Positions 46,701 through 58,500 of a stretch of DNA of 64,000 bases are shown here, piece by piece. The first letter of the stretch is position 1. Each line of letters starts with the position of its first letter. The translations under genes were made by a program, and so were the position numbers. The notes beneath the pieces are model-generated. The model did not search any database. It was not told the origin of the DNA and saw only the letters and a list, made by a program, of their open reading frames with translations. The DNA comes from Isoetes taiwanensis (taxonomy: Eukaryota; Streptophyta; Lycopodiopsida; Isoetales; Isoetaceae), in contig JAJEKV010000084.1 in the NCBI GenBank assembly GCA_021234155.1, forward strand, positions 4,553,093 through 4,617,092, written 5' to 3'.

Positions 46701-47419
46701 AAATTATGTGTTAAACGACAATGTTTTAAGTCTTTTATTGATTACATCCTTTACTTATTCTTGCGAAGATGCATACGGTGATCTTATCCAGCATATTAAT
46801 ACTTATACATGATGTTACATCTTAGTGTTTCAAATATTAAGTGTAAGGATTGTCATTACATAAATTCCATTTGCGGTTAAGCCAAATGACTAATCAATTC
46901 TTTGGAAAGTTTTTTTGGCGATCTTCATAATTATTTTAATGTCTTTTTTTTTATCATCCTTTACTCAAAAAAAAGCTCGAAAAAGATCCCCTTGATGACC
47001 CAATCCAAATCTTATATTATGGCGCTTTAGTGCAAGCATGTAATGGACCACGCCCTAAAATAGGCGGCCCGATTTTTGAGTTAAAGGTTTAATGGTCCAG
47101 ATGCCTACAAGTTTCTTTTGTTCTTCTCTCTCTATCGATTTATGGCTTGAGGTTTTTTTCACCTTGAGACTAGCAGCGGGCTTCTAGCAATGAGTTCTCT
47201 AGCACTTTCGGCTATGGCTATCGGTGCACTGCAATTTAGGGAGCTCTGTGAGCTCACGGAGCCCTACGCCTAAGCCCCATAACAACCGTGGTCTATGTAC
47301 AATTGCTCGGGGCACAAGCCACAAGCATTAAGAAAGATTTCGGTTGAGAGTCTATTCACAATTTATAATTACATTTCAGATTACACAATTGAAAAACACA
47401 TTGATAATTACACAATTGT

Positions 47420-50400
47420 TATTTGCAGCGAGGTGTAAGTGAGCCAAATAAATTAATTTTTCATTACTTATTGAGTACAAAGAAGCTTCGAGCATGGCTC
47501 ATACAAAGCTGTAATTCACAAACAAGTCAAAGGGACTATCTACCACAATGTAGGAACAAGCTGCTTGTATATTCATCTAAGCCTTCTACAATTAATGCCT
47601 CCATTAGATGATCCCTCCATTGACTTGGCATAGGCATCGATGAACCAAGCTGGGTGTCATCATGCATGGTGCACAAGTATTAGAGGACTATACCAACAAA
47701 TAACTAATAGGAAAATAACATGTTCTACTTACAAAAATGGAGCTTGGGCATTGCATCAACCACGGCATCTATGAATTTGTGCATGTAAGCCACAATGTAC
47801 ATGCAAGGGTTCTTTGGTACTAGTTTACGGCATTTTAGGGATGAGAACACGGGGAGCATCAAAGTTCTTCCTACCATGGTTTAAGCTGTTGGATCCGAGC
47901 ATCATGTTATTGATCACAAGCTTATGAAACACGCAAAATTGCAATGTGAGAATAAATCAAGCATAAGAAATTGCAATATGAGAATAATCAAATCATAAAA
48001 ACTAAAAGCGAAACTCATACTTATACGGACCACTTTAGCATCGGTTACATAGCCTTTGGCGGAGAGAGAGGATCAGATACTTGGGCTAGCTATAGATGGA
48101 CAAGAGCTTTTCAGGACCAGCAAGCACAAGTATTGCCAATGCCACATTTGGGCCTTGCGAGAATTGGAACAAATATGTATTGGCATCTTGCAATCAAAAT
48201 GCCATCCAGCCCTTCCTTTATGTTAGTGTTACGTGCATCGCCCCTTGTTCTTGAGGGAATTCACAAAATTCTGGAAGGTGTCCGGTCGAGGCAAGTAAAA
48301 ACTTGTGTTTCCAATCGGATGGAAGGCTGCTACAAAGGTACACGCACACAAATCCGAATACATATTAATACATAAGATGAGTGACTTAGGGAATGAAATA
48401 ACATAAATATGTTGAAATGCTAGCCTACCTCCCATAGACATCTACCATCTTAGAGGTCAAGTCCGACTTCAGTGAGAACTTCGTCAACATCACTTTGAAA
48501 GATAGAGGGTGCGGGGCTTAGGAGGGCCGGTCCCTATAAGGAGTGAATGGAACCAACCTTTTCGGTCGGTTCACTAAACTGTACAAGGAAACAATAGCAT
48601 TAGCAAAAGAATATATCTATTGTAATCAATTGTATATTACTCACCTTGTAAATTCATCACCTGCTTCAGCATCTTCTGTGGACTGCTGCACCTTATTTGT
48701 TATCACATCAATATTTGCTTGTAGATCCTCATCCTCTTCCTCTTACGGTTCCGACTCAGAAGGATCAGGATCAGCTTCCTTCACGGCCTGTGATCGTGTC
48801 CTATGTACAAAAAAAATGTGGTTAATTATCATAAATCTGAGATGTTTAACAAAATTAGTTCATCTTGGACATACCTCTTTCTAGGTGGTGGTGGCACTTT
48901 TTGCACGGAGATTTTCTTTTTTAGGAGGACATTTTTTTTTTTGTTCTTTGGAGATTTTGCTGTTTTTTTTTTCCTCTTGGAGTGCCATCACCAGCATTCT
49001 TTTGCCTCCTCTTTGGAGTGGACTCAACTACCAACTCAACTTCCTCTTCCCTGGTATCTCATGGGATAAAATCTGGATCTGATTCCTTTGTAGCTTCTTA
49101 CGTAGCGGGTCAGGCGAGACCTGCGGATGATCTTTGAGGCCGGCTGAATCTTTCTTAGCTTCTCCAATTACTAATTTAGCACTTGGTGATGAAGGAGTTT
49201 ACATTGCGGCAACCATTGGAAAGTGCACTTTTTCAAGCTTTTTAGCTTTCTCAAGTGCCATCCTCTTAATTTCCTCAACTTCACTTTGCCATGTTATGAG
49301 GAGGCATTTGCGGGATGGTTCTATTCTTGGCTTTGTAAATGTCATTGGTGATCTGGGCTGGAAGGTTGAGGGTCTGATTGATGCATTATTATGCTTTCGA
49401 TAAAATCTGTAAAGAGAGTCGATCTGAGATGGCTCAAGAACATCAACCATTAAAAGGCTACGGGATAGGAACGACCTCATCGCAAACAAACAAATGATCT
49501 AAATTTCAATAGACATAAAAAGAACATGAAAACAGAACTAATGAGAAATATAAATTTACATTACGCCAAGCATGTACATTTCATGTACATAAAATGTACC
49601 AAATGTACGTAACTACATTTAACTATAGCCAAATGTACATGTACATGTCCCTCAATGTACATAGAGGTACATCAATGTACCCAGATGTACCCAGATGTAC
49701 CCAATATCAAGTTAGGGAATGTAGATCTATGCCCAAAAAAGCACATATATGTAAAAATGCACATACTTATGAATCCATCTGAGATGCACTCTAAAGATAA
49801 ATGCATGTACATCTATTTGCGGATGTAGACTCCATTAGAGACATGTACAAGCCCGATACAAGCTGCGGTCAAGCTCAAAAATAAAAGCATCAATAAACAA
49901 GCAAATATATGCCTATGTACCTCACGCTTCGGATGTACACTAAAAGTTATACATGTACAAGGAATAGCAATGCACTGAAAGCCATACATGTAGAACTATG
50001 CAGATTACAATAACAAATATGAATTAAGAGAAATGTAAGTTTAAATTAGTTGAGAGCAATGCATACCTTTCCGTGAGGGAAACCAAGCTGAATTCAATGC
50101 CCTCATCCCGGATGCAACCTTTTATGCAATTACGTCTTTCATGGACCCGGATAACACAAGCCGAGAAGAGGCAATAAGCATCTACGCATGGAGCTAGCAA
50201 CAACAAACCGGTTTTGCCAAAGCCTTGGCCACAACGGTACATGGGCCCGAATGTGATGAGCTGCTCTATAGAAGTAGCTCCTCTGAGGTGGGGCCTGGTG
50301 CGGAACAATAGGTCCTGCTCTCCCCCATGAAATCCAAAATTTGTGAATGCCTTTGCTGAACCAATTCAATGCAATTAAGTTTTTCCTTTGCTTGTTCAAT

Positions 50401-51100
50401 TGAGATTTCATGCCTTTCAATTTCTTTAGTTGCTTCACGCAAACCAATGTCTAGCTTAGAAGAGTCTTTGCTCTTTATCATGTCTACTCATAACCAAGTC
50501 TTCCAACTTGTACTTCAACACTCAGAAGATAACTTGATTTCCAGCAGGGATCACGGGACAATTTGTCAAATTCTGTTTTGTCTCATCTATTTTTACGGCG
50601 GTCTGGCTGCGGATCTTGAATAGCATATCCTTTCTACCCTCAATCCGGTGATGACCTTCAATGCATCCCTCCTTTTTTTCTTCCGGTGCTTCTAATTCAT
50701 TCAATAGGTTAGTTTTCTCCTCCAACCCATGCTTAAATAAGCTTGCTTTATTGTGTCAACATCGATCTAGAATAACCCGGGGCTCTAATATTACTTTGCA
50801 ATACAATGTCTGTTTGATAGTTGAGGATTTACATTTGTAGGGTCCTCACATAGCGTCTGAAATGAGGGTTTTGGCAAGATCTTTGGCGGTCCTAGCCACG
50901 TCCATCAATCAACAAGCCGTCCCTTCAAGTGAAGAGCAAATGCTCACGGCAAAATAGGTAGAAATATAATGGTTTGTAACTTTGTTTCTTGCCATAAACC
51001 AATTCATAATATTAAAAAAATCATCTTTCCATGGATTACGGATTCTCCCTTCCTTGAATCCTCGTCACGTTTTTGGAGCTTCACCACATACCTCGTTCAT
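47420..51100 (-). pseudogene. Decayed relative of the transposon's coiled-coil/Ulp1 gene
   Basis: From high to low coordinates it repeats the order of the 18961-28833 element. A coiled coil (50725-50270, ATKEIERHEISIEQAKEKL) and a Cys-rich end (MYRCGQGFGKTG, LLAPCVDAYCLF) come first. A GTAC motif cluster (49570-49960), an acidic/Lys-rich region (48660-49080) and a protease piece (ARCQYIFVPI at about 48200, then VAYMHKFIDAVVDAMPKLHF at about 47760) follow. These pair with KCQYIMIPI and VMAYMQAFVDA of the first copy. Many stops are present. No TIR of the first element's type was found at either side. Confidence 0.6.
49570..49960. repeat. Cluster of ATGTAC motifs in the decayed relative
   Basis: At least fifteen ATGTAC/TGTACA motifs occur, including CCCAGATGTA in tandem. 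Its position between coiled-coil and linker regions matches the cluster at 26395-26640. Confidence 0.8.
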
Positions 51101-52180
51101 AACCATCTCTAGGTTGGGTATGTGGGCCTCTGCATGTTTATCACGGAGGTCTTTGGCTTGGATCACCTCGGAACCCAAACATAAACTCCTTGGAGGTAAA
51201 AATCCATTGGAAGGAAGCAGCTTCTTGCTTGGGCTGTGGTGATGAGCAAGCACTCATCACGGGGGTGTTTTGGGGCCATAGCTAGATGAAGAATTATTGA
51301 TCGAATTCAAGCGAGAGAAGGCGGGATAGTGAGCGAGAGGCAAACCAAGAAAGAATTTGGGAAAAGAATTTCAAAATCCGATAATTCTTGGGTTGAGTAG
51401 TGGATAGCCATCATGGCGATTTACTAGCGGATCATGATGGCGATTATTCCAAAATGTGCATTTTGTACATATGTATATGTACAAAAAAGGACTACATTAT
51501 AGACACCCTTTCATGCTTTTACCACAGGCCGGTGTATGTCATTGTAGGTCTTGGAGGTCGATCGGTTAAATGTCGGCCGGTGTGTACCATTTTGGCAACC
51601 TAGAAATGTACAAGGGCTCAGAGCTTTGTCATGAGTTTTGTTGAGGATGCAAACACAAAATTCCCAAGCACCATAAAAGGCTGTGCCACAAGAAAATTAC
51701 AAGTTCCCCACTCGGTCGATTCTTTGGTGGGTGTGGTCACGCTATATGTGTCTTTGTAAAAAAGTTGTGGCTGCAATCGAGACTTGGACATACTATCCCA
51801 ATGCAAGATGAGTTAAGTAAATTTGAAGGTATTACTCATCCAATGTGAGGCCTGATATGTTTGTTGTAGGGTGTACCAATTTCTCTTGGCGGTTTGGACA
51901 TGCCTGAGAATGATGATTGATGTTGTGAAACCACGGTTGCTCTAGTAATGAAATTTGAGGTTGACGGATCAATAGATCTTTACTTGTAATCACATGTTTG
52001 TATTATTGTAACCAAAGAGGTTATTCTTGTAACCTATTCTTTCATTGACACTCTAATGTACATTGTTGTATCTTGTTGTATACAATAGACTTTCTGGTGA
52101 CGAGCAACACTCACGGTGGAGTTCAAATCTCGGAAAAGAAATTGATGTATTCAAAGATTCATGACAATGTGGTGATACAT
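51100..52180. other. Region with no supported gene
   Basis: Short frames (51065-51253, 51400-51603, 51618-51806) show no domain or mutual continuity. The sequence separates the decayed Ulp1 region from the tandem repeats. Confidence 0.5.
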
Positions 52181-52184
52181 GTCG

Positions 52185-52395
52185 TGATAGATGTGGTGAT
52201 GCAAATGGTGCATGTGGTGAATCATGTGGTGCATGTGGTGAATCATGTGGTGAATCATGTGGTGAATCATAGGTGGCATGTTGGAGCTTACGTGGCATGT
52301 TGGAGCCTAGATGGCATGTTTGAGCCACCTTGGCATGTTGGAGCCTAGGTGGCATATTTGAGCCACCTTGGCATGCTTGAGCCTTTACATGACCT
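52185..52395. repeat. Two adjacent tandem arrays: GTGGTGAATCAT and GGTGGCATGTTGGAGCCTA
   Basis: 52195-52270 has about six 12-bp units (ATGTGGTGAATC with GCATGTGGTG variants). 52270-52385 has about six 19-21-bp units (TGGCATGTTGGAGCCTAGG with TTTGAGCCACCTTGG variants). The minus-strand frame across them (52053-52451) encodes DSPH and SNMP repeats and is repeat-derived, not a likely gene. Confidence 0.85.
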
Positions 52396-52561
52396 TTGTT
52401 ACATGTTTGACTTTCATTGACCAACATGTTTGGTGAAGCGTAAGTCAACAATTGAAGTCAACAATCAATTTACACTAGCTAATTATAACTAAAATTACTA
52501 AAAAGTGCCAAGCCAACATAATATGATTGGTGTCCAAAAAGAATGGCCATTTCGGGATAGA

Positions 52562-52587
52562 TTTTTTTTTTTTTTTTTTTTTTTTAG
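52562..52587 (+). repeat. T homopolymer, 26 bases
   Basis: There is an uninterrupted T run, followed by AGAAAATAAAATTATGG. It could be a retrotransposed poly(A) on the minus strand, but no LINE or SINE body was seen beside it. Confidence 0.9.
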
Positions 52588-52858
52588 AAAATAAAATTAT
52601 GGTCATTCTGAGGTAATTATTAGTATCCTACTAAATCATTACGATTAAGATACTAATGAGTGCGAAATCCTAAAATGGTAGCCTCTGAAATTAATTTCCG
52701 CCCGACCTTTATAGGCTATGGTCGTGAGGAAGAAGCATCGTCCAATTCTCCCAAACAGAATGCCGAAGCGCTGCCGCTCTCCTTCTTGCTCTGCTTCCCC
52801 TTCCCCTGGCCCGTTCAAGCGTCGGGCCTTGCCTGCTGCCTTTGGCGAGAGGTCCTAA

Positions 52859-53179
52859 CCCGATTATGGCATAGGATCATGGGTTATTCCTTTGCGGGAT
52901 GATCATGATGTCGAACTTCGAAACCAAATCGTCCCCAATTGGGAGGAGGAGAGCCACGAGGGAGGTCTGGCGGCTCCTCTTAAAAGCTCTGAATACTCTC
53001 TTTTAGAGCTTTCAGAAAATTCCTCCAATTTTCATTCATCTGATGCAGATTCTTCAGAGGAGGAGGTTGATTCCGAAGACAACATCTGGAGCAAAGAAGA
53101 AGAGACCAGCGAAGAACAAGACTTGGACAGTGAAGAAGAAATATTTGCAGAATTTCACAATTGGCTGGAGAGTAAGTAG
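52859..53179 (+). CDS. Acidic open reading frame of unknown function
   Basis: The frame is open from a stop at 52856-52858 to 53179 and has no ATG, so it is either an internal exon or truncated. It reads DYGIGSWVIPLRDDHDVELR and then a Ser/Asp/Glu-rich tail (SSDADSSEEEVDSEDN, SEEQDLDSEEEIFAEF) ending FHNWLESK. A similar acidic end (PEVLSDEDSMSDEE) occurs on the minus strand near 61110-61160. The function is unknown. Confidence 0.4.
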   Translation, partial: PDYGIGSWVIPLRDDHDVELRNQIVPNWEEESHEGGLAAPLKSSEYSLLELSENSSNFHSSDADSSEEEVDSEDNIWSKEEETSEEQDLDSEEEIFAEFHNWLESK

Positions 53180-53272
53180 CATGCAATTCAATTTTTTGCA
53201 ATTTTTTTTACAGGCTTTCTAACTTTCTTTACTTTTCTTATAGATGAAGCTTGAAGTCCGGTGAGGAAGCCA

Positions 53273-53289
53273 TTTTTTTTTTTTTTTTT
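53273..53289 (+). repeat. T homopolymer, 17 bases
   Basis: There is a T run just after the acidic ORF. Confidence 0.85.
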
Positions 53290-53304
53290 GTTATGATCAA
53301 GTTC

Positions 53305-53500
53305 AACCATAGGCCTTTTGTGCCTTTGTTATTTTTTGAAAAAACAGATACCACAGGCCTTAGTGCCTTTCTTTGATCTCATCCATATGTCTAACAGGCC
53401 TTAAGTGCCTTAAACTTGAAACACAGGCCTTAGTGCCTTGTAATATATGATGGCCTTAGTGCCTTTTTTTAATATATACAGGTCTTGTGCCTTTTTGAAG
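53305..53500. repeat. Dispersed AGGCCTTAGTGCCTT motif array
   Basis: At least six copies of (A)GGCCTTAGTGCCTT or close variants (GGCCTTTTGTGCCTT, GGCCTTAAGTGCCTT, GGTCTTGTGCCTT) are spaced 25-50 bp apart. Each unit is partly self-complementary (AAGGC...GCCTT), so each could fold into a small hairpin. Further weak copies follow (GGGCCTTGTGC at about 53610). Confidence 0.85.
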
Positions 53501-55200
53501 TTTTACGTGTTGTAATATTACGAAGTATTTTGTTACGAAGTATTACGTTTTTACTGTTTTAATCAATTGGTTTTGTAATACCTTTATATTATGCCTTGAG
53601 TTTAATCCGGGCCTTGTGCAAGTTTAATTCATTTTAATTCAGGTTTAATCCGGTTATACCTTGGAATTCATTCAACATTCAAGTACAAATTTAAATGGCG
53701 AAGCATAAAAATGAGAATGCAAAGCGAAAACTTCTTTATATTCATAAAAGTACCTATACAATACCCTTTACACAATTGCCACGAGTAAGTGGATTTTCCT
53801 AATACTTTTAGGTCTATGTGGCATGCTTGAGGTGTGCAATTGTATGCATGCAAGCGTCCCTTTCCTCTTACGCCTCATTCCCAAAATCGTATGCATGCCT
53901 CTACGATTTGCATCCCTTTATTCCCAAAATTACGCCTGCTGACTTCATTCCGTCCATTCCGTCCCCATCGTCTATTCCGCCATCTCCTTCACTCCTTCCC
54001 CATTCCGTCCATCTCCTTCACTTCCGCCATGGCCAAGTTCAAGACTACACTCATGGGGAATACTATCCGGCCATTGTGCACGCTCCTTCGTAGCCCGACG
54101 CGGTCGAGAATCCGTGTCTTCTGCGGGAGGATCCGTGTCTTCCTCCACCCGAGGAGGAGGCTGCCCGATTCTGATGGTGGCCAAGTTCACTCCACCCGGA
54201 GGTGGAGAAGCTCATCATGGATGCCGCGGTACGTAAACCCCGATCGCGGATGCTTTCGGTGGGTGCATCGCGGGTTATGATGGCGAGGCGACTCCTCGAA
54301 ATGAAGATATATGCTGCGGGGCGACCTCCATATAGAGCTCCGCGATGGCCTCACTTTGATTAGTTTAGATTTGTATTGTAATCCACGGTTTCAATTTTTT
54401 TTGGCAATAGTCCTTGTGACTATTCTTTGTAAAAACTTTTCATTAATGGCGAGAACTTGTTTTGCAATAGTCCTTGTTTTGCAATAGAACTTGTTTTGCT
54501 TTAAGCTGTTCTCTGAGTTTCCAACTTGTTCTTTCGGTTAAATTTGAAGCTGATTCGGTTAAATGAACTTTTTGTCATTAATTATAAAATGCAAACAAGG
54601 AATTTGAAGGTCACGAGAATCTATGATCTGCACACTAACAAAATATGGTAACCAGCTCGACAAATAGGAAAATATGAGATGGATGGCTCGGGTTCAAAAG
54701 AAATAAAGTTCAAAAGAAAGCTGAAAAGAAAAACCACGAAATTCCACGAAGCAAAAGTTAGTGGCCTTGCAAGAATCTTTGCACAAAGCAAAGCGAGCTT
54801 AATGAATTTTGGCCTCATATCAATTCGGGGGACCTAATTTGGGATCCATATATTCTTTGTCACCAAAATCGATCAAGATACTATCGAGAATCGAGAGCCA
54901 TTCCATTTTCGACCGGGTCAAAAAATGGTCAATGCCAAGCTGATTATGGTGAAATCGTGGTGAAATCGTGGTGGCGTGGTGAAAGCGTGGTGATGCAAGC
55001 GTTGTTTTATATTTCAAAGGGAGAAAAATACATATGGAAATCTACCATACCGGTAGAATAGTTCATACTTCTTATGAAATGAAGTATGAAGAAAAATCGA
55101 GGAAAACTATAACCACGAGCTTCTAGTATTATCAAAATGCATTAGAGATATAATAATAGCTGTTTTGAAGAGGTTAATGATGACATCTGATTCTTGGGCC
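53500..55200. other. Mostly non-coding, with a Pro-rich CCNTCC tract
   Basis: 53930-54030 is a C/T-rich tract with repeated CATTCCGTCC and CTCCTTCACT. 54030-54300 is GC-rich with several short overlapping frames (53834-54280 plus; 53972-54190 minus) that compete, and none is convincing. 54950-55000 has GTGGTGAAATC units (five or six). No recognisable gene. Confidence 0.45.
54950..55000 (+). repeat. GTGGTGAAATC short tandem repeat
   Basis: There are about five imperfect 10-11-bp units. The same core GTGGTGAA is repeated at 52195-52270 and 60845-60895. Confidence 0.8.
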
Positions 55201-55401
55201 TCAATCGGATCTGCATTGTGAGATCTGTAACTCTTCTTCTTCAAGTATGTTCAAGATGAGATCAAGTTTTTTCTTGCTGAATACGTTGGTGAAATCCGGC
55301 AACACTAAAACATGAGCTTCTCGTTTACGCTCCCACTTATGATCTGATTCATAAAGTATTGTCTCGGGTTGTTGTGTCTCCATGCATCGGCTGTTGAGCA
55401 C
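55201..55401 (-). CDS. Small reading frame, unidentified
   Basis: A 66-codon frame reads ETQQPETILYESDHKWERKR and VLPDFTNVFSKKKLDLILNI, then a Glu-rich ILEEEELQISQCRSD end. It lies just beyond Helitron 2, on the same strand as 59340-60551, so it could be the continuation of a gene or element split by that Helitron. No family is recognised. Confidence 0.35.
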   Translation of the reverse strand: MLNSRCMETQQPETILYESDHKWERKREAHVLVLPDFTNVFSKKKLDLILNILEEEELQISQCRSD

Positions 55402-55580
55402 TTTTTAATGGCTGAAGCATGGATCATTTCTGCTTTAGTTGGATGAATATATCCTCTTCCTCAAGCATGGAGAGGCTGCGACCTCATCCTCGGAATCATC
55501 GCCACCCCCGGATCACAGTGGTTGCACCGGCTCTGTTAAGTCTCTGGCGCATCACATCGTAAAAACAACGTCATTAGTAA

Positions 55581-58500
55581 CTAGTAATGGTGCCCGGCGT
55601 TCTTTGGGCATAAGTTGAAACACAAATTTTTGAGCCACAATGAAAAAAGCGGCTTAAAAAGAAACCTCACTTCTTCATGTTACATAGTGATGCATCGATA
55701 TTTACGAGAGAAAGTGCTCTTCTCCGATCTCCGATTCGCTCATCTTCTTCAATCTTGTCATAAATGAGTGTTATATAGCATAAGAGGACCCCTAAAGACC
55801 ACGTCCAAAGAGGCAAAGTTTTAAAGGATGTGCCTTTAAGCCCAAAAAAGGGAGCGGGATGTGCTTTTTTTTTTTACCAAAGCGCCTTTTGTGCCTCCCC
55901 TTTTTTGTTTTATAGAACTATAGGCTCTCGATTCGAGGGTCATCCTCACCATCAAATTAGGGTAAAAGTTGGAACATGTCAATGATGCCACAATATTATC
56001 GACATTGGACTATAGGGGATTTGTTTTCATGTTGACAAAAAATTAGATCGAATATATAGAAAATATTGTATTATATGTTACATTCTTGGGGCTTATATTG
56101 AGAGCTTGTAAATATGCTAAACTTTATAATTCTTATTTTTGTAATTGTCGTGCATATGGTTTGTTTTCCTAGTTTCCTCTACCATATACCTGCATGCTAT
56201 TTGCATGTGACAGTTTTAGCAAATAAAAGTGAGACGCTATTTATGTTTGGACGATATAGCTTATAGAAGGTGCTTTTACAAAAAAATTATCCATTACTTT
56301 TATGCATGAAACCAATATTCATCTCCGGCATCAATAAGATTTTATAACATTGTTATAAGATATTAGAGGTTTATTAGTGTTTCTTTGTCAAGATTAAAGA
56401 TTTATTAGGCCTTTCTTTGTCAAGATGATTTTGTAACAGTCTTATGATGTGTTGTAGTTCCATGGCTTTTATTTGTTTTGATTGTTGGTAAATGTTCGGT
56501 TTAGAGGTAGTTGTAAACATAATGCATAGGAGATATTTTTATGCTTAATTGCTCTTTTTCTTACAACACCTTGAGCACCTTGACCACCGGTGTCAAGAAA
56601 GAGCTTTTGGCCAACTCCAAAGATTACCTCTAGGATAATGAACTTTGGTAACTCTGGCATCCCCTGAGGCCCATTAGAAAAAAAATCTAGCCCACAGAGG
56701 CTGCTTTGTTCCGACATCATTTCTTGCAACTAACATAAGTGCGGTTCGGTGCTATAGTACTTAAAAAAATGCATTGCTTGATCAAATTCAATTTAAGCAA
56801 ATCCCATCTGCACAAGAAATTAAGCCCACGAGAACAACCGCCCATAGTCTTTGCTTTACGCCCATTACATAGAGCTAGTGGTACCGCCCAATGAAGTACA
56901 TCTTTGCTAGCGATATCTTGATGGGAGCTCCCATAGCAGTTCATATCTGATATTGTGGAACAAACAATAGCAGCCTTTAGCCATCATCTATCACTGTAGA
57001 AAAATATAATTTTGGAACTCCCAAGTATAAGACAACAATGCTTGAACAGGACAACTCATATAATTTGAGAAGTATGCACAAATTAATCTGAGAAGTATGC
57101 ACAAATTCACGAAAATTATCAATGTCTGCTTATATGGGGTACATAGATTAGAGTTCTTCTGGCAGTAAGTTCGGAATTTCAATAAAATTAATTGTTACGT
57201 TTTGGGTAAATAAGCAAGCCTCCGCAACATTGTTTACAACCTATTGTAATATTGCCATCAACAATCTCAAAGCTGCGAATTTGATTACAACTTCCTGGCT
57301 GCATTTTTGCATACTCAATGCATAACCTAGAACAGGTGTAATAGCAGCTTTATGAGGCTTTATGAGAACAGGTATCTTAGGCTTTCTTCTCATCTTCAAT
57401 CTTCTCTTTGCCATATTGAGGCCTCATATCTTAGTTGGCATTGCGTTAGAGCTTTGGAATACTCCTTGATTAAGAATCCATACACCTTTGCTAGTCCCTA
57501 TAGTTTGCACCATTTGCTCTCAATGGGTTGGCGGCTTGTAGTATGGCTGAAAATTTTAATGGCTTGCATCGGGCCTGTTTCTTCCGTCTAGACAGAATTA
57601 TATACAGTAGAAATATTAATTATTGTTATATAGTTTCTGGCAATAAGCAAAAGCGCATGTAAAGAAAATAGCAAGAGACTAATTATTGCAAACATGGATA
57701 AGAAAGACTTTAGGCAAGGGTAGTATAGTTTATCTTTACCTCAATGATGCAGGTAGCTTCGGTCTTTGCTAGCGTAGGTGGATATCTGCTTCAGGCTAAC
57801 AGCAGGGCTGAATTTAAACACTCTGTATAAACCAAGCATGATGTTATGAGTAAAGACTATAAAATAAAATAAAAGCACTGTCTACTAACCGCATGGCAGT
57901 GTAAGAAAAGGGGTAAAATCGTTTGTTTTTACTTGTTTCTCTATAAATGCACTGCTTTTATATGCTAGGCAAAGGATTAACAATAGATGAAGAAAATATG
58001 CTCTACAACAAACAGACATGTCAAATAAAAGCCACTTGCTAATGATAATGGGGAAATCTGGAGGAGAAATTACCCTTATTGTAGCTGCATAATCAATTAA
58101 CAGCAAGTTAGTTGGAAATTTCAAGACAAACTAAAACAGCATCCAAATATTGTGGCTACGTGTATAAACAATCCCATAAACACTGATCAGTCTTTTAGAT
58201 CAGTTTTACAGTGATCCAATGATTTACAATTTTATGATTGTATTCCCAATTCCCAAAAACTCAATTCTGGAAGTTTTCAGCAAATATGTCCATGTGATAG
58301 GATCAGGTTGATATGTCATATGTTTGGCAAAACATTCAGCTCTATAAAAAATTAAATTGGAAATATTTCAAGCCTATGCAGATGGTTGACACTGGAATGC
58401 ACTATGTATACTTCCACGTGGTAACATTTGACAATAACCACAGCACCAAACAGTCTTTAAGGTAACAATGATACGAAAGAGAAAAATATGTATAGTAGAG

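Larger units (their letters stand above)
29942..47205. repeat. Right arm of giant inverted repeat
   Basis: This is the mirror of 5420-29854. It is 17,264 bp long, or 14,464 bp without the Helitron at 34398-37197, within 1% of the left arm less its own insertion. Long stretches match base for base apart from small differences concentrated at CAG/CTG triplets and homopolymers. Confidence 0.95.

Noticed and set aside
52053-52451. 132-codon minus-strand ORF with DSPH and SNMP repeats
   Set aside because: It is a translation of two short tandem arrays, with no other support.
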